From an uncultured Muribaculaceae bacterium (GTDB lineage Bacteria; Bacteroidota; Bacteroidia; Bacteroidales; Muribaculaceae): a DNA stretch of 64,000 nucleotides. A model generated the notes under the pieces. The model was not told where the DNA came from. It was given only the letters and a program-made list of their open reading frames with translations, and made no database searches. Every line of letters starts with the position of its first letter. Position 1 is the first letter of the stretch. The stretch spans positions 26,659 to 90,658 of the forward strand of contig CANQZG010000011.1 in NCBI GenBank assembly GCA_947628305.1. The letters run 5' to 3'. The translations under genes were made by a program, and so were the position numbers. This document shows, in pieces, positions 1 through 7,617 of the stretch.

Positions 1-249
1 TACTCCGTCTCCACTTCTTGTTGGGGCATCAACTTTGAAACGATCAAATTCCACATCAAAAGGGCTGTCATACTCTAAATATTGTAAGTCCTTCTCAACC
101 ATACGTCGCGTTACGGGTTCAGAACCATATTCAGGTAGATGCTTTGCCAGATAATCGGTCATATCTTGAATGGACCAATTCCTACGTCTGTCTTGAAGCA
201 AATGGTCAAGTAGCGCATATCGTGTCATTGCATTCTTATTCGCCGGCAT
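1..249 (-). CDS. WYL-type transcriptional regulator, N-terminal part (cut by window edge)
   Basis: Partial gene. Its 83 visible codons run off the left edge, so only the N-terminus is seen. The start is the ATG at 249-247. The visible protein begins MPANKNAMTRYALLDHLL and continues with a helical DNA-binding region (SIQDMTDYLAKHLPEYG, then VTRRMVEKDLQYLE). This is how Bacteroidetes WYL-domain regulators begin: a winged helix whose second part fixes a 'two-step' recognition helix. The WYL ligand-binding domain itself would lie outside the window, so the family call rests on the N-terminus. The gene begins one base after the stop codon of the WG-repeat gene, so the two are probably cotranscribed and translationally coupled. 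Confidence 0.6.
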   Translation of the reverse strand, partial: MPANKNAMTRYALLDHLLQDRRRNWSIQDMTDYLAKHLPEYGSEPVTRRMVEKDLQYLEYDSPFDVEFDRFKVDAPTRSGDGV

Positions 250-250
250 A

Positions 251-934
251 TCAAATATTGACTTCGTAAGTTATCAAATTAAAACTACCAACGCGCTTGC
301 ATCCAAACTCATCAATTGCCTCGATTGTAGTTTCAATTCGTTTCTTCTTATAGAAATTCCAAATATTAGAATATTTTAGAGGTAGTACTATGATTCCACA
401 AGAATTAATGATTCCCCAAATCTTTTTGTCGCAATCTCCGACACATATTCTTGACAGACCACCATCGAATGAATCAATCCAAGCATATTTTCCCTTGGGT
501 ATTATTACCGTCCCATCTATGCTGATCACCTCGTATTGACCATCCATGTGCTGAATGGTCAGTATCTGATTATCATCTGATACACCAATTTGCTTGTACT
601 CAGGTTCAAGGATAAATTCTCCCTTGCAATTTAGCAAACCCCATTTGGTTCGCAAATATGTACTTGGTTCTTTTGTAGCCCTATTGAAGCCATAGGTATA
701 GTATATACCAACTCGGACAACGTCTGAATCTTCACGGCAAGAGTCTAGTATTCGGTCATATTTAGGTTCAACAACGACCTCACCGGATCTATTCATCATA
801 CCATAATGTTGATAGTACGAGAATGGGATTAAAAGACGAGTGTCCTTTTCAATATCATAGTCATTGTAGTCCACAGCTACGCGAACATTTGAAAATTCCT
901 TATTTGCATGATCTTTGATATTCTTCTGTTCCAT
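251..934 (-). CDS. WG-repeat protein
   Basis: Protein of 227 residues made largely of WG (Trp-Gly) beta repeats: KWGLLNCKGEFILEPEYKQI around residue 95-115 and WGIINSCGIIVLPLKYSNIW around 170-190, with a degenerate copy near 43-60 (YGMMNRSGEVVVEPKYDRIL). WG repeats form small beta modules thought to mediate binding; no catalytic motif is seen. There is no signal peptide, so a cytoplasmic place is likely. Its stop at 253-251 lies one base before the start of the WYL-type regulator, and a TAATTTTG promoter box lies 19 bases upstream of its ATG. The specific role is unknown. Pairing with a WYL regulator inside accessory DNA could mean cargo of a mobile element, which is inference. Confidence 0.7.
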   Translation of the reverse strand: MEQKNIKDHANKEFSNVRVAVDYNDYDIEKDTRLLIPFSYYQHYGMMNRSGEVVVEPKYDRILDSCREDSDVVRVGIYYTYGFNRATKEPSTYLRTKWGLLNCKGEFILEPEYKQIGVSDDNQILTIQHMDGQYEVISIDGTVIIPKGKYAWIDSFDGGLSRICVGDCDKKIWGIINSCGIIVLPLKYSNIWNFYKKKRIETTIEAIDEFGCKRVGSFNLITYEVNI

Positions 935-952
935 GTTTTCTTAGTTACTGTG

Positions 953-960
953 CAAAATTA
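953..960 (-). promoter_or_regulatory. -7 promoter box for the WG-repeat gene
   Basis: Read on the minus strand the site is TAATTTTG, matching the Bacteroidetes -7 consensus TAnnTTTG. It lies 18 bases before the ATG at 934. No good TTTG is seen at the -33 spacing. Confidence 0.45.
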
Positions 961-1302
961 GCCAATATAACCGAACCCTATGTTCGCATCTGTAAAATTA
1001 AGCAAAATTTGGGAGGTACACAACCGATTTTTGAACAATCCACCGTGCTTGCTATGAGAATGTTGCGAAGAATGGGCTCATCGGTTTGTTTATGACTGAT
1101 TGCGACCCTAAATGTGCGATTGGAAGGCGTGGACAATATGTGCATAAGTTACTTCTATCTCTTACTATTTTTGTCTAATGGAGATGGGATAATGTGGGAT
1201 TTTGTGGGAAAAGATGAGATTTGTGTCCAAAGAGGGCGATTTAGCAATGGAAATGTGCGAACTTTGTTGTTGCACATTTCGTATAATAGCTTATCGCTAT
1301 TG

Positions 1303-1310
1303 TAATTTTG
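1303..1310 (+). promoter_or_regulatory. -7 promoter box for the 319-aa gene
   Basis: TAATTTTG matches TAnnTTTG. The bases about 20 upstream read ATTTCG, a weak match to TTTG. The ATG at 1331 follows after 20 bases, so the leader would be short. Confidence 0.45.
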
Positions 1311-1330
1311 CAGTCTAAACACTTTTGAAT

Positions 1331-2290
1331 ATGAATGATAACCGAAATAATTTTGAAACTGAAAGGAGTAAGGAGGATTTGAAGGCGTGGATTGAGAGCC
1401 ATCCGCATGAGTATGGAGAAGTGGCTATGGAAATGGGTGAGGCTGATCTTTTCAGTGTGTTTCTAATGGCGCAGGCTGCATTTATCTCCTCGCCGGAATT
1501 TCAAAAGCGATTGGAGGATATGGTTGATACTGATAGCTTGAATGTCGGAGAGCTTATAGAGATTTTACATCAGTCGAGGTTTACTGAAAAGATACTTACT
1601 AATCCGAATGGGGATGAGGACTGGGAGAAGTACCGTCTGCCTTTTGCTGCTTGGCTGAAACATGGTCGGTCTTCGGAAATGGTGATTGAGAACATTGAAG
1701 ATGCAATCTCTTTGTCTGGCAATAGGCAAGCCAAATGGCAGCTTTCCAAGTTCCTTAAAGATGTCATAAAGCGTCTCATAGGAACAAAACAGCGTTCACG
1801 CAATAAATTGAGTGAGTATCTCGATTATAGAAAATGTCTTGAAAGCGGTAATATCGCAGAATGGGCGTTAAGTGGGATTGATGACATAGAGGAAGCCACC
1901 CTTTTGCCTACCAAGCCAACTAAAAAAGAGAAGTTTGTTGAAGATTTGTCTGTTCTTGTAGCGACTCATGATCAGGATCTGGTGAGCCGTATTGGTGATT
2001 GGTTGAAGTATAATGTCCGTGGAATTGATGTGGCTCGTTTATACGTTGCGCTTGTTGAGGCTGATGAAATCAGGGCGAATCTGACTGTTACGCGGTTTAT
2101 GGATGCTCTGAAGACCTCTTTCCCTAAAGTCAAAATCGTGGGAACGCGACAAGTCCAGAAGGATGTCAATTATCTCCAAAGCTTGTTGCCTCACGGCAAG
2201 AGATATGGAAAGGAAGAGCCTGAAAATCGTTTCGCGATTGACAAGATAAAGGTCGAAGTTTTGCTAAAAAATCTTGAAAACATTGACTGA
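1331..2290 (+). CDS. Hypothetical protein of the mobilization module
   Basis: Protein of 319 residues with no family I can name. I chose the ATG at 1331 rather than the in-frame TTG at 1325 because it follows the promoter box better and TTG starts are rare here. The sequence is hydrophilic and mostly helical, without signal peptide or membrane segment. It has two charged helical blocks (residues about 20-65 and 120-165), a lysine-rich linker near 197-203 (TKPTKKEK) and a C-terminal block of about 115 residues. It is the first gene of the rightward module and sits 160 bases before the HTH gene, the place where such elements often carry a replication or excision accessory gene. That role is only inferred from position. 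Confidence 0.6.
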   Translation: MNDNRNNFETERSKEDLKAWIESHPHEYGEVAMEMGEADLFSVFLMAQAAFISSPEFQKRLEDMVDTDSLNVGELIEILHQSRFTEKILTNPNGDEDWEKYRLPFAAWLKHGRSSEMVIENIEDAISLSGNRQAKWQLSKFLKDVIKRLIGTKQRSRNKLSEYLDYRKCLESGNIAEWALSGIDDIEEATLLPTKPTKKEKFVEDLSVLVATHDQDLVSRIGDWLKYNVRGIDVARLYVALVEADEIRANLTVTRFMDALKTSFPKVKIVGTRQVQKDVNYLQSLLPHGKRYGKEEPENRFAIDKIKVEVLLKNLENID

Positions 2291-2326
2291 AATAGCCTCT
2301 TTTCGATTCGTTTGATTCGTTTTATA

Positions 2327-2386
2327 GTTCGCGAACTTAACGAACCATCAATTCTTTTTAATCCAAGAAATTACGCTATACTTTTG
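2327..2386 (+). promoter_or_regulatory. Possible operator and promoter before the HTH gene
   Basis: The 160-base gap holds a perfect 10-base palindrome GTTCGCGAAC (2327-2336) preceded by two GATTCGTTT copies, and a TACTTTTG box at 2379-2386 that fits TAnnTTTG. The HTH gene starts 64 bases further on. The palindrome could be an operator for the HTH protein; this is inference from position. Confidence 0.3.
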
Positions 2387-2450
2387 CGTCATCGTTCCAT
2401 TTCGGAGCGGTGGCGTTTCTGTCTTATGCCGCCAGTAGAAGCGTCGAACA

Positions 2451-2786
2451 ATGTCGGCAATCAAAACAAAAATGCAAGATTTATTAGATATGCTCAATGA
2501 GGGTCGGGCCCATGTCAAGGTAGAGATGAACGCCGAAGACCTCAAAGCATTTTCGGAGGACTTGATCCGCCGCGCAAAGGATGAACTCGGCTCGATGGTC
2601 GAGGCAGCCAAGAAAGAACGTATGCTCACCAAAGCCGAGGTAAAGGAACTCTTTGGCGTATGCGATGCCACACTCTGGCACTGGGCAAATAAAGGTATCC
2701 TCAAACCTGTCAAGACCGGCAACAAGATTATGTACCCGGAATATGAGGTACGCAAAGCCCTCGGACAACGTAACATCAATATCTGA
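2451..2786 (+). CDS. Helix-turn-helix (excisionase/MerR-type) DNA-binding protein
   Basis: Protein of 111 residues. A helical N-terminal half (residues 1-55, rich in Asp, Glu and Lys) is followed by a MerR/excisionase-type helix-turn-helix: LTKAEVKELFGVCDATLWHW at about 59-78, then the wing ANKGILKPVKTGNKIMYPEYEV. Proteins of this layout are standard in Bacteroides integrative mobilizable elements, where they act as recombination directionality factors or regulators. The next gene (DUF3987) begins 5 bases after its stop, so the two form one transcription unit. Whether it controls excision or transcription cannot be told from sequence alone. Confidence 0.8.
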   Translation: MSAIKTKMQDLLDMLNEGRAHVKVEMNAEDLKAFSEDLIRRAKDELGSMVEAAKKERMLTKAEVKELFGVCDATLWHWANKGILKPVKTGNKIMYPEYEVRKALGQRNINI

Positions 2787-2791
2787 GCATC

Positions 2792-4204
2792 ATGAAAGCG
2801 AATGGCTATTACAACCATCCACGCTTTCCGTTGGAAGCCGGATGTGGATTGATCGAGGAGGATAGCATTGCCTTTACCAGCGATTCCGGTAAAACTACTG
2901 AAACTCCTTCTTTCCCTCTGGAGATATTTCCGAAAGCAATCCGCGACATAATAGAGGCTCTTGAGGAGTATGAGAACTATAATGTCGATTTCACTTCGGC
3001 TTCATTCCTTACAGTATTCGCGGCTGCTATGGGCAACACTTGGTCAGTCCGCTTCATGACAGGATGGGTAAGCCGACCGATAATCTACATGGTGCTTGTA
3101 GGTTCGCCGAGCTGCGGCAAGACTCCGCCATTGCAACAGGCGGTCGCACCTCTGCTCAAACTCGACGGAGAGTATGACATGATCTACTGCAAGGAGATGG
3201 AAACCTACCGCCGATGGGAACGCATGTCGGCAAAGCAGCGTGAGAGACATTCTCTTCCTGAAGAAATGAAGATGCCTAAGCGAAAATGCCATGTGGTGGT
3301 TGACTCCACCGTAGAGGCTCTTATCGGAGCTTTGCGCGACAATCCGCGCGGAGTGCTGATTTACAAGGATGAGATAGACAGCCTCCTCTCCAATTTCAAC
3401 CGCTACAACAGTTCGGACGAGGGCTACTTTCTCAGTCTGTTCAGCGGTACGCCTTTCAAGTACAGCCGAAAGTCAAACAACGAGCATATCTTCCTCGCCA
3501 ATCCCTATTGTTCTATTATTGGCACTACACAGCCCGGTCGTCTGGGCGAACAGTTCGGCGGCAAGCGAATGATGAACGGCTTTTCATCTCGATTCCTGAA
3601 AGTCTATCCCGAAATTGACAAGATGCTGTCGTGGAACGACACCACCATGCCTGACAGCGTTCTTGAAGAATGGGAGCGAATTATCCGAAAGGTGGTAGCC
3701 GCTACTCCTTCAACAGACCAAGAGGGAAAAGCAACCTCTATAGAGCTAATGTTTTCCCAAGATGCGAAGCTCCGCATAATTCAGTGGAAAGATGCGGTAA
3801 ACAACAAGGCCTATGCTGAAACGGATTCGGATGCTGTCAGGGCGTTGTGCGGCAAACTGGAAACTTATCTCGTCCGCTTCTGCCTGGTCATACAGATTAT
3901 GCACTGTATCTGTGGAGAATCGGGCATGGATAAAATTGAACCGGGAACTGCCGAACTCGCCATCAGGCTCACCGAATATTTCAGAAACATGGAGAGCCGG
4001 ATTGCACCGGAGATTGAAACCGGTATCCTTGACAACCGGTTCACCGAGTTACTCGGAAACCTCAGGGATTCGTTCACCACGGCAGAAGCTGTCTGGGAAG
4101 CCCTGCAACTCGGAATCTCGGAATCTTCGGTCAAGAGATTCCTGAGAGACGGAGGCCGAGGATTCGTGAAGAAAAAGTCACACGGTTGCTATCGCAAAAT
4201 ATGA
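2792..4204 (+). CDS. DUF3987 family primase/helicase-like protein
   Basis: Protein of 470 residues of the DUF3987 type, a P-loop family common in Bacteroides mobilizable elements and often placed with primase or helicase functions. A Walker A-like loop VGSPSCGKT lies at residues 103-111 and a Walker B-like acidic stretch GVLIYKDEIDSLLSNF near 186-201. The family is thought to help element DNA replication after excision or transfer, but its activity is poorly characterised. It sits between the HTH gene (5-base gap) and the repeat field before mobC. Length is as expected for the short form of the family, and I see no truncation. Confidence 0.8.
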   Translation: MKANGYYNHPRFPLEAGCGLIEEDSIAFTSDSGKTTETPSFPLEIFPKAIRDIIEALEEYENYNVDFTSASFLTVFAAAMGNTWSVRFMTGWVSRPIIYMVLVGSPSCGKTPPLQQAVAPLLKLDGEYDMIYCKEMETYRRWERMSAKQRERHSLPEEMKMPKRKCHVVVDSTVEALIGALRDNPRGVLIYKDEIDSLLSNFNRYNSSDEGYFLSLFSGTPFKYSRKSNNEHIFLANPYCSIIGTTQPGRLGEQFGGKRMMNGFSSRFLKVYPEIDKMLSWNDTTMPDSVLEEWERIIRKVVAATPSTDQEGKATSIELMFSQDAKLRIIQWKDAVNNKAYAETDSDAVRALCGKLETYLVRFCLVIQIMHCICGESGMDKIEPGTAELAIRLTEYFRNMESRIAPEIETGILDNRFTELLGNLRDSFTTAEAVWEALQLGISESSVKRFLRDGGRGFVKKKSHGCYRKI

Positions 4205-4764
4205 CCCATGCGCTGACACTATGAACTTTTGACATTATGACATTTTCGACCGAGGTCGAACTGACTGAGATACCCCGGTTGCTCACGCCTGATTTGGAGT
4301 ATAAACCTTGCTTTGCAAGATATGCCGATTGTGTCCACAACGGCTATCCCGCCTCCCCCGAGGTGAGGGTCAATCCCGCTCGAAACTCGCAGTCTTTTAT
4401 CTAATGATACATTGTCCGTGAACGATGATAGACTGAAAAATGGATGATGATAAACTGAAAATATGCGATTGATAGATTATTCAATATCGCATTTATCATG
4501 AACCGTGATACTTCGGTTTATCGGTCATCGTCACATTGGATAATCGATACATTGGATAATATGATAATGAGCCATTGGACAATAAGTCATCGGGTAATGG
4601 AGCATTGGATAATCAGACAATCGAGTCACTAAGATATTATATCATCAAGGTATCAGTTCATCAAATCATCAAGCAATCATTATACCAAGTCATATAGTCT
4701 TCATTGTATCAGATATTCAATCAACCAATCTATCAAACCATAATATCTTAAAAAGTTAATCTCT
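4205..4764. other. Long non-coding region between DUF3987 and mobC genes
   Basis: This 560-base gap lies inside the mobilization module. The first 200 bases include a 55-codon open frame (4237-4404) with no recognisable product, which I leave uncalled. From about 4405 on the DNA becomes AT-rich and built of short repeats (see the repeat entry). In related elements oriT lies next to mobC, so the nick site is most likely here; I cannot pinpoint it. Confidence 0.5.
4424..4672. repeat. Iteron-like short repeats, candidate oriT region
   Basis: Several repeat families are packed together. GATGATARACTGAAAA occurs twice (4424-4439, 4446-4461). ATGCGAT/ATCGCAT form an inverted pair (4463-4469, 4486-4492), followed by AACCG/CGGTT (4501-4505, 4514-4518). 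CATTGGATAAT occurs at 4534, 4550 and 4603, with a one-base variant (CATTGGACAAT) at 4573. TCATCAA occurs at 4642, 4658 and 4666. Such repeats next to a MobC/relaxase pair fit a relaxosome or replication-initiation site; the function is inferred from location. Confidence 0.55.
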
Positions 4765-5145
4765 ATGCCGGATAAAAAATCCATCACTATAAAAATACGT
4801 GTCGATTCGCAGACCCACGCAGAAATGCAGTCAAGAGCCGACCGATACACCGACGGTAATCTGAGTGCGTTTGTACGTTGTGCCACACTCAAATATGAAG
4901 AGCAGCCGATGGCTGACCGCGACAATCCCCGTATGATTGCTTTGATCAAGTCCGCTATCAAGCTCATCGAAAGAACCGGCACCAACACCAATCAGGTCGC
5001 CAAGCACATCAACGAGCAGCAGAAAATGAATCCTTACTCGTTGCGGGCGGCAGATCTTCTTCCCTTCAGTCAGTTTTGCGAGGGTACAGATAAAATCCAA
5101 CAGATGCTGACATACCTCTATAATATGATAATATCAAGAAAATGA
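4765..5145 (+). CDS. mobC: MobC-like relaxosome accessory protein
   Basis: Protein of 126 residues. The N-terminus (KSITIKIRVDSQTHAEMQSR) looks like a ribbon-helix-helix DNA-binding domain. It is followed by the MobC-type motif GTNTNQVAKHINEQ near residues 75-88. MobC proteins bind oriT and help the relaxase melt and nick the DNA. Its stop overlaps the relaxase start by four bases (ATGA at 5142-5145), giving translational coupling. The repeat field just upstream is the probable binding region. The family call is strong from motif and context. Confidence 0.85.
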   Translation: MPDKKSITIKIRVDSQTHAEMQSRADRYTDGNLSAFVRCATLKYEEQPMADRDNPRMIALIKSAIKLIERTGTNTNQVAKHINEQQKMNPYSLRAADLLPFSQFCEGTDKIQQMLTYLYNMIISRK

Positions 5146-6899
5146 TAGTCAAGAAGCTCAACGATGTGTCCGGCGGCGGTTTCCCCGGCGCTCGATATAA
5201 CGAGAAGAAGATTGCTGATGGCGTGGCAACCCTTATGGCGATGGAGAACGTCAGCGAAGCGTTGCGCCACAATGTAGAGACGCTGCACCGCTTCGGCCTT
5301 GATGCCTCGGCTGAAGTCGAAAGGTATCTGAAGGAAAACTCTAAGACTTACGGCAACACAAAGACGACTCGTTTCCAGTTCCATGTGTCAGCATCTGTGA
5401 AAGGACGCGCCATGTCGCCTGAAGAACTCACCGACTTCGCGCGAGAGCTTATGGTGGGTATGGGATATGCCCGTCAGCCGTATTTTGTTTACGCCCACCA
5501 CGATACCGGCAACAACCATGTGCATATTCTCTCGACGAGAATAAAGCCAAACGGTTATGCCATTTCTGACCATCAGGACAGGCGCAGGCTTAACGAGTGC
5601 GCAAATCGCATACTCTCTCCTGACATCAAGAAAGATATTGACCGAATTCTCGGCTACGACTACGAAACGGAGGGGCAGTTTGCCAATATCGTCAAGACTC
5701 ATGGTTACAAGATAGAGAAATCGCTCGACGGCTACCGACTGTTCAAGTGTGGAGGCGACGCCGGGAATATCGCAATCGGCGACATCCTCAATCGAATCAC
5801 CAAGAACAGCCCCAAGCGCAAAGATCGCGCTACGCAGCTTCGCGCTATAATCCGGAAATACAAGAGCGAGATAGCCGAGGGAAAATGTCAAAATGTCGAT
5901 AATGTCAAAGTGTCAAAAGGTAAGAAGCGAAAGCCAGTAAAAGCAAAACTGAATACCGACATCCGCAAAATACTTGACAACCACGGCAAGCCGTTGAGCG
6001 AGGAGAACTGCCAGCGCATACAGACTCTCATTGATGTTCTCAAGACAAAGTTTGGCATAGACATCAGTTTCCAGAAGGACAAGGACGGCAGGGTGAGAGG
6101 TTACAGTGTAATCGACCATGCCGAAAAGATTGCCTTCGACGGCAGCAAGGTGATGAAACTGTCGGAGCTTATTGATTTCGCCATCAAGCCACAGAGGAAA
6201 CCATCGCCGCTTGACGTGTACCGCGGCCTGTTCACTGTCGAGGTGGGCAAAGACAGCAGAGGAAACTATATGCTCATCAATGTCAAAGACGGCTCGACGT
6301 ACAGCAAGCCAATCTCACCGAGGCAGTACGCATGGTATAACGGCGTAAAGGATGACGAGCGCGAAGATGTAGGTCTGACAATAGCTGCCACGATATTCTC
6401 CGAGGAGATACTGACCGAATATCTCATGCGCTATCCGATACACAACCATCAAGAGAGGATAAAGGGCATGGCAGTTGTCAAACATAGAAACGGCAACTAT
6501 TGCCTCCGCGCTGCCTTGACTGACGGCTATATGCCTTTGATCGAATTAACTTCGGAGGAGGAAGCCACGTTCCGCTCTCTACATGCCGATGAACAAGCAA
6601 GACAAGACTTCCTGATGTCAATAGCCATGCTGCATCTTACTCGAAAGGATGCCGAGGCGGTTAAAGAGAGGATAAAGCAGAATACCCAGTCCAAAGCCGG
6701 AGTCCGTATTCTCCCTTCCCGTCCACAGGACTACTCCCCGGAAATCTCGCAAGTGTTCAAATTCAATCTTGCCAACGCACTCTCTTCCCTCAATGTCAGT
6801 TCTGGCTCATCCGGCTACAAGCGCGAGCACGAAGTCGGCAACCGCACCCGCTACGACGACATCGACAACCGTCAGTCCGGCACCCGACTTACAATGTAA
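5142..6899 (+). CDS. MOB-family relaxase (mobilization nuclease)
   Basis: Protein of 585 residues. The N-terminal relaxase domain covers about residues 1-170 and carries the metal-binding histidine motif HHDTGNNHVHI at 119-129, characteristic of MobA/VirD2-type (MOBP-like) relaxases. Y19 in GGGFPGARYN is a candidate nicking tyrosine. Relaxases cut oriT, stay bound to the 5' end and pilot the strand through a helper conjugation system. After a Lys/Val-rich linker (about residues 245-268, encoded by a short DNA repeat of TGTCAAA/TGTCGAT units at 5885-5919) there is a long C-terminal region of unknown fold. A hairpin follows the stop by 8 bases. No coupling protein or type IV secretion genes are in the window, so this is a mobilizable rather than a self-transmissible element. 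Confidence 0.9.
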   Translation: MIVKKLNDVSGGGFPGARYNEKKIADGVATLMAMENVSEALRHNVETLHRFGLDASAEVERYLKENSKTYGNTKTTRFQFHVSASVKGRAMSPEELTDFARELMVGMGYARQPYFVYAHHDTGNNHVHILSTRIKPNGYAISDHQDRRRLNECANRILSPDIKKDIDRILGYDYETEGQFANIVKTHGYKIEKSLDGYRLFKCGGDAGNIAIGDILNRITKNSPKRKDRATQLRAIIRKYKSEIAEGKCQNVDNVKVSKGKKRKPVKAKLNTDIRKILDNHGKPLSEENCQRIQTLIDVLKTKFGIDISFQKDKDGRVRGYSVIDHAEKIAFDGSKVMKLSELIDFAIKPQRKPSPLDVYRGLFTVEVGKDSRGNYMLINVKDGSTYSKPISPRQYAWYNGVKDDEREDVGLTIAATIFSEEILTEYLMRYPIHNHQERIKGMAVVKHRNGNYCLRAALTDGYMPLIELTSEEEATFRSLHADEQARQDFLMSIAMLHLTRKDAEAVKERIKQNTQSKAGVRILPSRPQDYSPEISQVFKFNLANALSSLNVSSGSSGYKREHEVGNRTRYDDIDNRQSGTRLTM

Positions 6900-6907
6900 G
6901 AATGAAG

Positions 6908-6944
6908 TAGTGACTATCTCAGCGCACCACGCCGATAGTCACTA
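6908..6944. terminator. Hairpin after the relaxase gene
   Basis: TAGTGACTATC (6908-6918) and GATAGTCACTA (6934-6944) form a perfect 11-bp stem with a 15-base loop, followed by TTATTTT. It lies 8 bases after the relaxase stop and could end transcription. The same TAGTGACTA word recurs nearer the tRNA gene, so it may also be a recombinase arm site. Confidence 0.55.
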
Positions 6945-7039
6945 TTATTTTGCAGAGAATTTAATGTAGAATTTAATTGGGTTTAGAATTAAACGCTACT
7001 TTTTAATACAGTTTAATCAAGCCGATTTATCGTGGTTTA

Positions 7040-7126
7040 TAGCGATTTAGATAGTGACTATTATAGTGACTACGCCCTGTGGTGACTAAAAGAAAAATCG
7101 CCAACTCTGTAAGAATTAGCGATTTA
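7040..7126. repeat. Direct repeats next to tRNA-Phe, possible attachment-site arm sequences
   Basis: TAGTGACTA occurs at 7052-7060 and 7064-7072, with a shorter GTGACTA at 7082-7088; the hairpin at 6908-6944 is built from the same word. TAGCGATTTA is repeated at 7040-7049 and 7117-7126. AAATCGC (7095-7101) and GCGATTT (7119-7125) can pair, perhaps a terminator for the leftward tRNA. Clustered short repeats beside the tRNA 3' end resemble arm-type sites bound by tyrosine recombinases; this is inference. Confidence 0.4.
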
Positions 7127-7139
7127 ATCTTTGCTTGGG

Positions 7140-7212
7140 TGGTGCCACCAGGAATCGAACCGGGGACACAAGGATTTTCAGTCCTTTGCTCTACCAACTG
7201 AGCTATGGCACC
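7140..7212 (-). tRNA. tRNA-Phe (GAA)
   Basis: A 73-base cloverleaf read leftward. The acceptor stem GGTGCCA/TGGCACC pairs perfectly, the D arm is AGCTCAGTTGGTAGAGC, the anticodon loop has GAA between CT and AA (phenylalanine), and the T arm contains GGTTCGATTCC. The CCA end is not encoded (CCC follows the discriminator A), as expected in this phylum. The 3' end faces the mobilization module, the orientation expected of an integration target. Confidence 0.95.
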
Positions 7213-7284
7213 GTTTGGTTGACAATAGGTCTCACGACAGGGGGATGATTTCACATCAATTGGTCGTTTAACCGTTTTGCGATG

Positions 7285-7316
7285 CAAAGGTAATGCGATT
7301 TGACGAATATTCCAAA
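7285..7316 (-). promoter_or_regulatory. Promoter of tRNA-Phe
   Basis: On the minus strand TTTG (7316-7313) and TACCTTTG (7292-7285) are separated by 20 bases, a full match to the Bacteroidetes -33/-7 pattern. Transcription would start about 65 bases before the mature tRNA 5' end. Confidence 0.7.
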
Positions 7317-7491
7317 TTTTTTGGACTATTTTTTACGCAACACATAATAACATCCTATCATACTGCATCATACACTAACCGCAAGAATCCTGAGACTTAA
7401 CGACCACTCTTTTAATTGTGAGATTTTCTTTGTCACGATGGTTGTGCCAAAAGAGACAGGGGAGTCTGCAATCACAAAATTTGTTAAATCA

Positions 7492-7523
7492 TTTGGTTTA
7501 TACTATAAACCGATTTATATTTG
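7492..7523 (+). promoter_or_regulatory. Promoter of the membrane protein/winged-helix pair
   Basis: TTTG (7492-7495) and TATATTTG (7516-7523) are 20 bases apart, a full consensus match. The chosen ATG lies about 95 bases downstream. Confidence 0.7.
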
Positions 7524-7617
7524 TAACATCTTTTGAGCATCATGGTGACATCGCGCGGGTCTGCCAATCATGCCGAAGCATAACAACCGTTTTAACAACA
7601 CATTAAAAAGACACATT

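Larger units (their letters stand above)
935..1330. other. Divergent intergenic region with two promoter boxes
   Basis: This 396-base stretch separates the leftward WG/WYL pair from the rightward mobilization module. It holds a TAATTTTG box for each direction (953-960 reversed, 1303-1310 forward). A 63-codon open frame at 1114-1305 has no recognisable product and I do not call it a gene. Nothing else is recognised. Confidence 0.5.
7213..7617. other. Divergent intergenic region between tRNA-Phe and a membrane-protein gene
   Basis: This 405-base gap holds the leftward tRNA promoter (7285-7316) and the rightward promoter of the membrane-protein gene (7492-7523), both close to the Bacteroidetes consensus. 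I see no gene in it. Confidence 0.6.

Noticed and set aside
1114..1305. 63-codon open frame in the divergent gap
   Set aside because: No recognisable product, odd composition, and it overlaps the promoter zone of the 319-aa gene.
4237..4404. 55-codon open frame after the DUF3987 gene
   Set aside because: Plausible codons but no family, no ribosome site I can support, and it runs into the repeat field; left uncalled.
4534..4613. Possible CRISPR array
   Set aside because: Repeats are only 11 bases, spacers are unequal and very short, and no cas genes are present.
5882..5920. Short TGTCAAA/TGTCGAT repeat inside the relaxase gene
   Set aside because: In frame and encodes a plausible Lys/Val/Asn linker; no sign of a regulatory site or frameshift.
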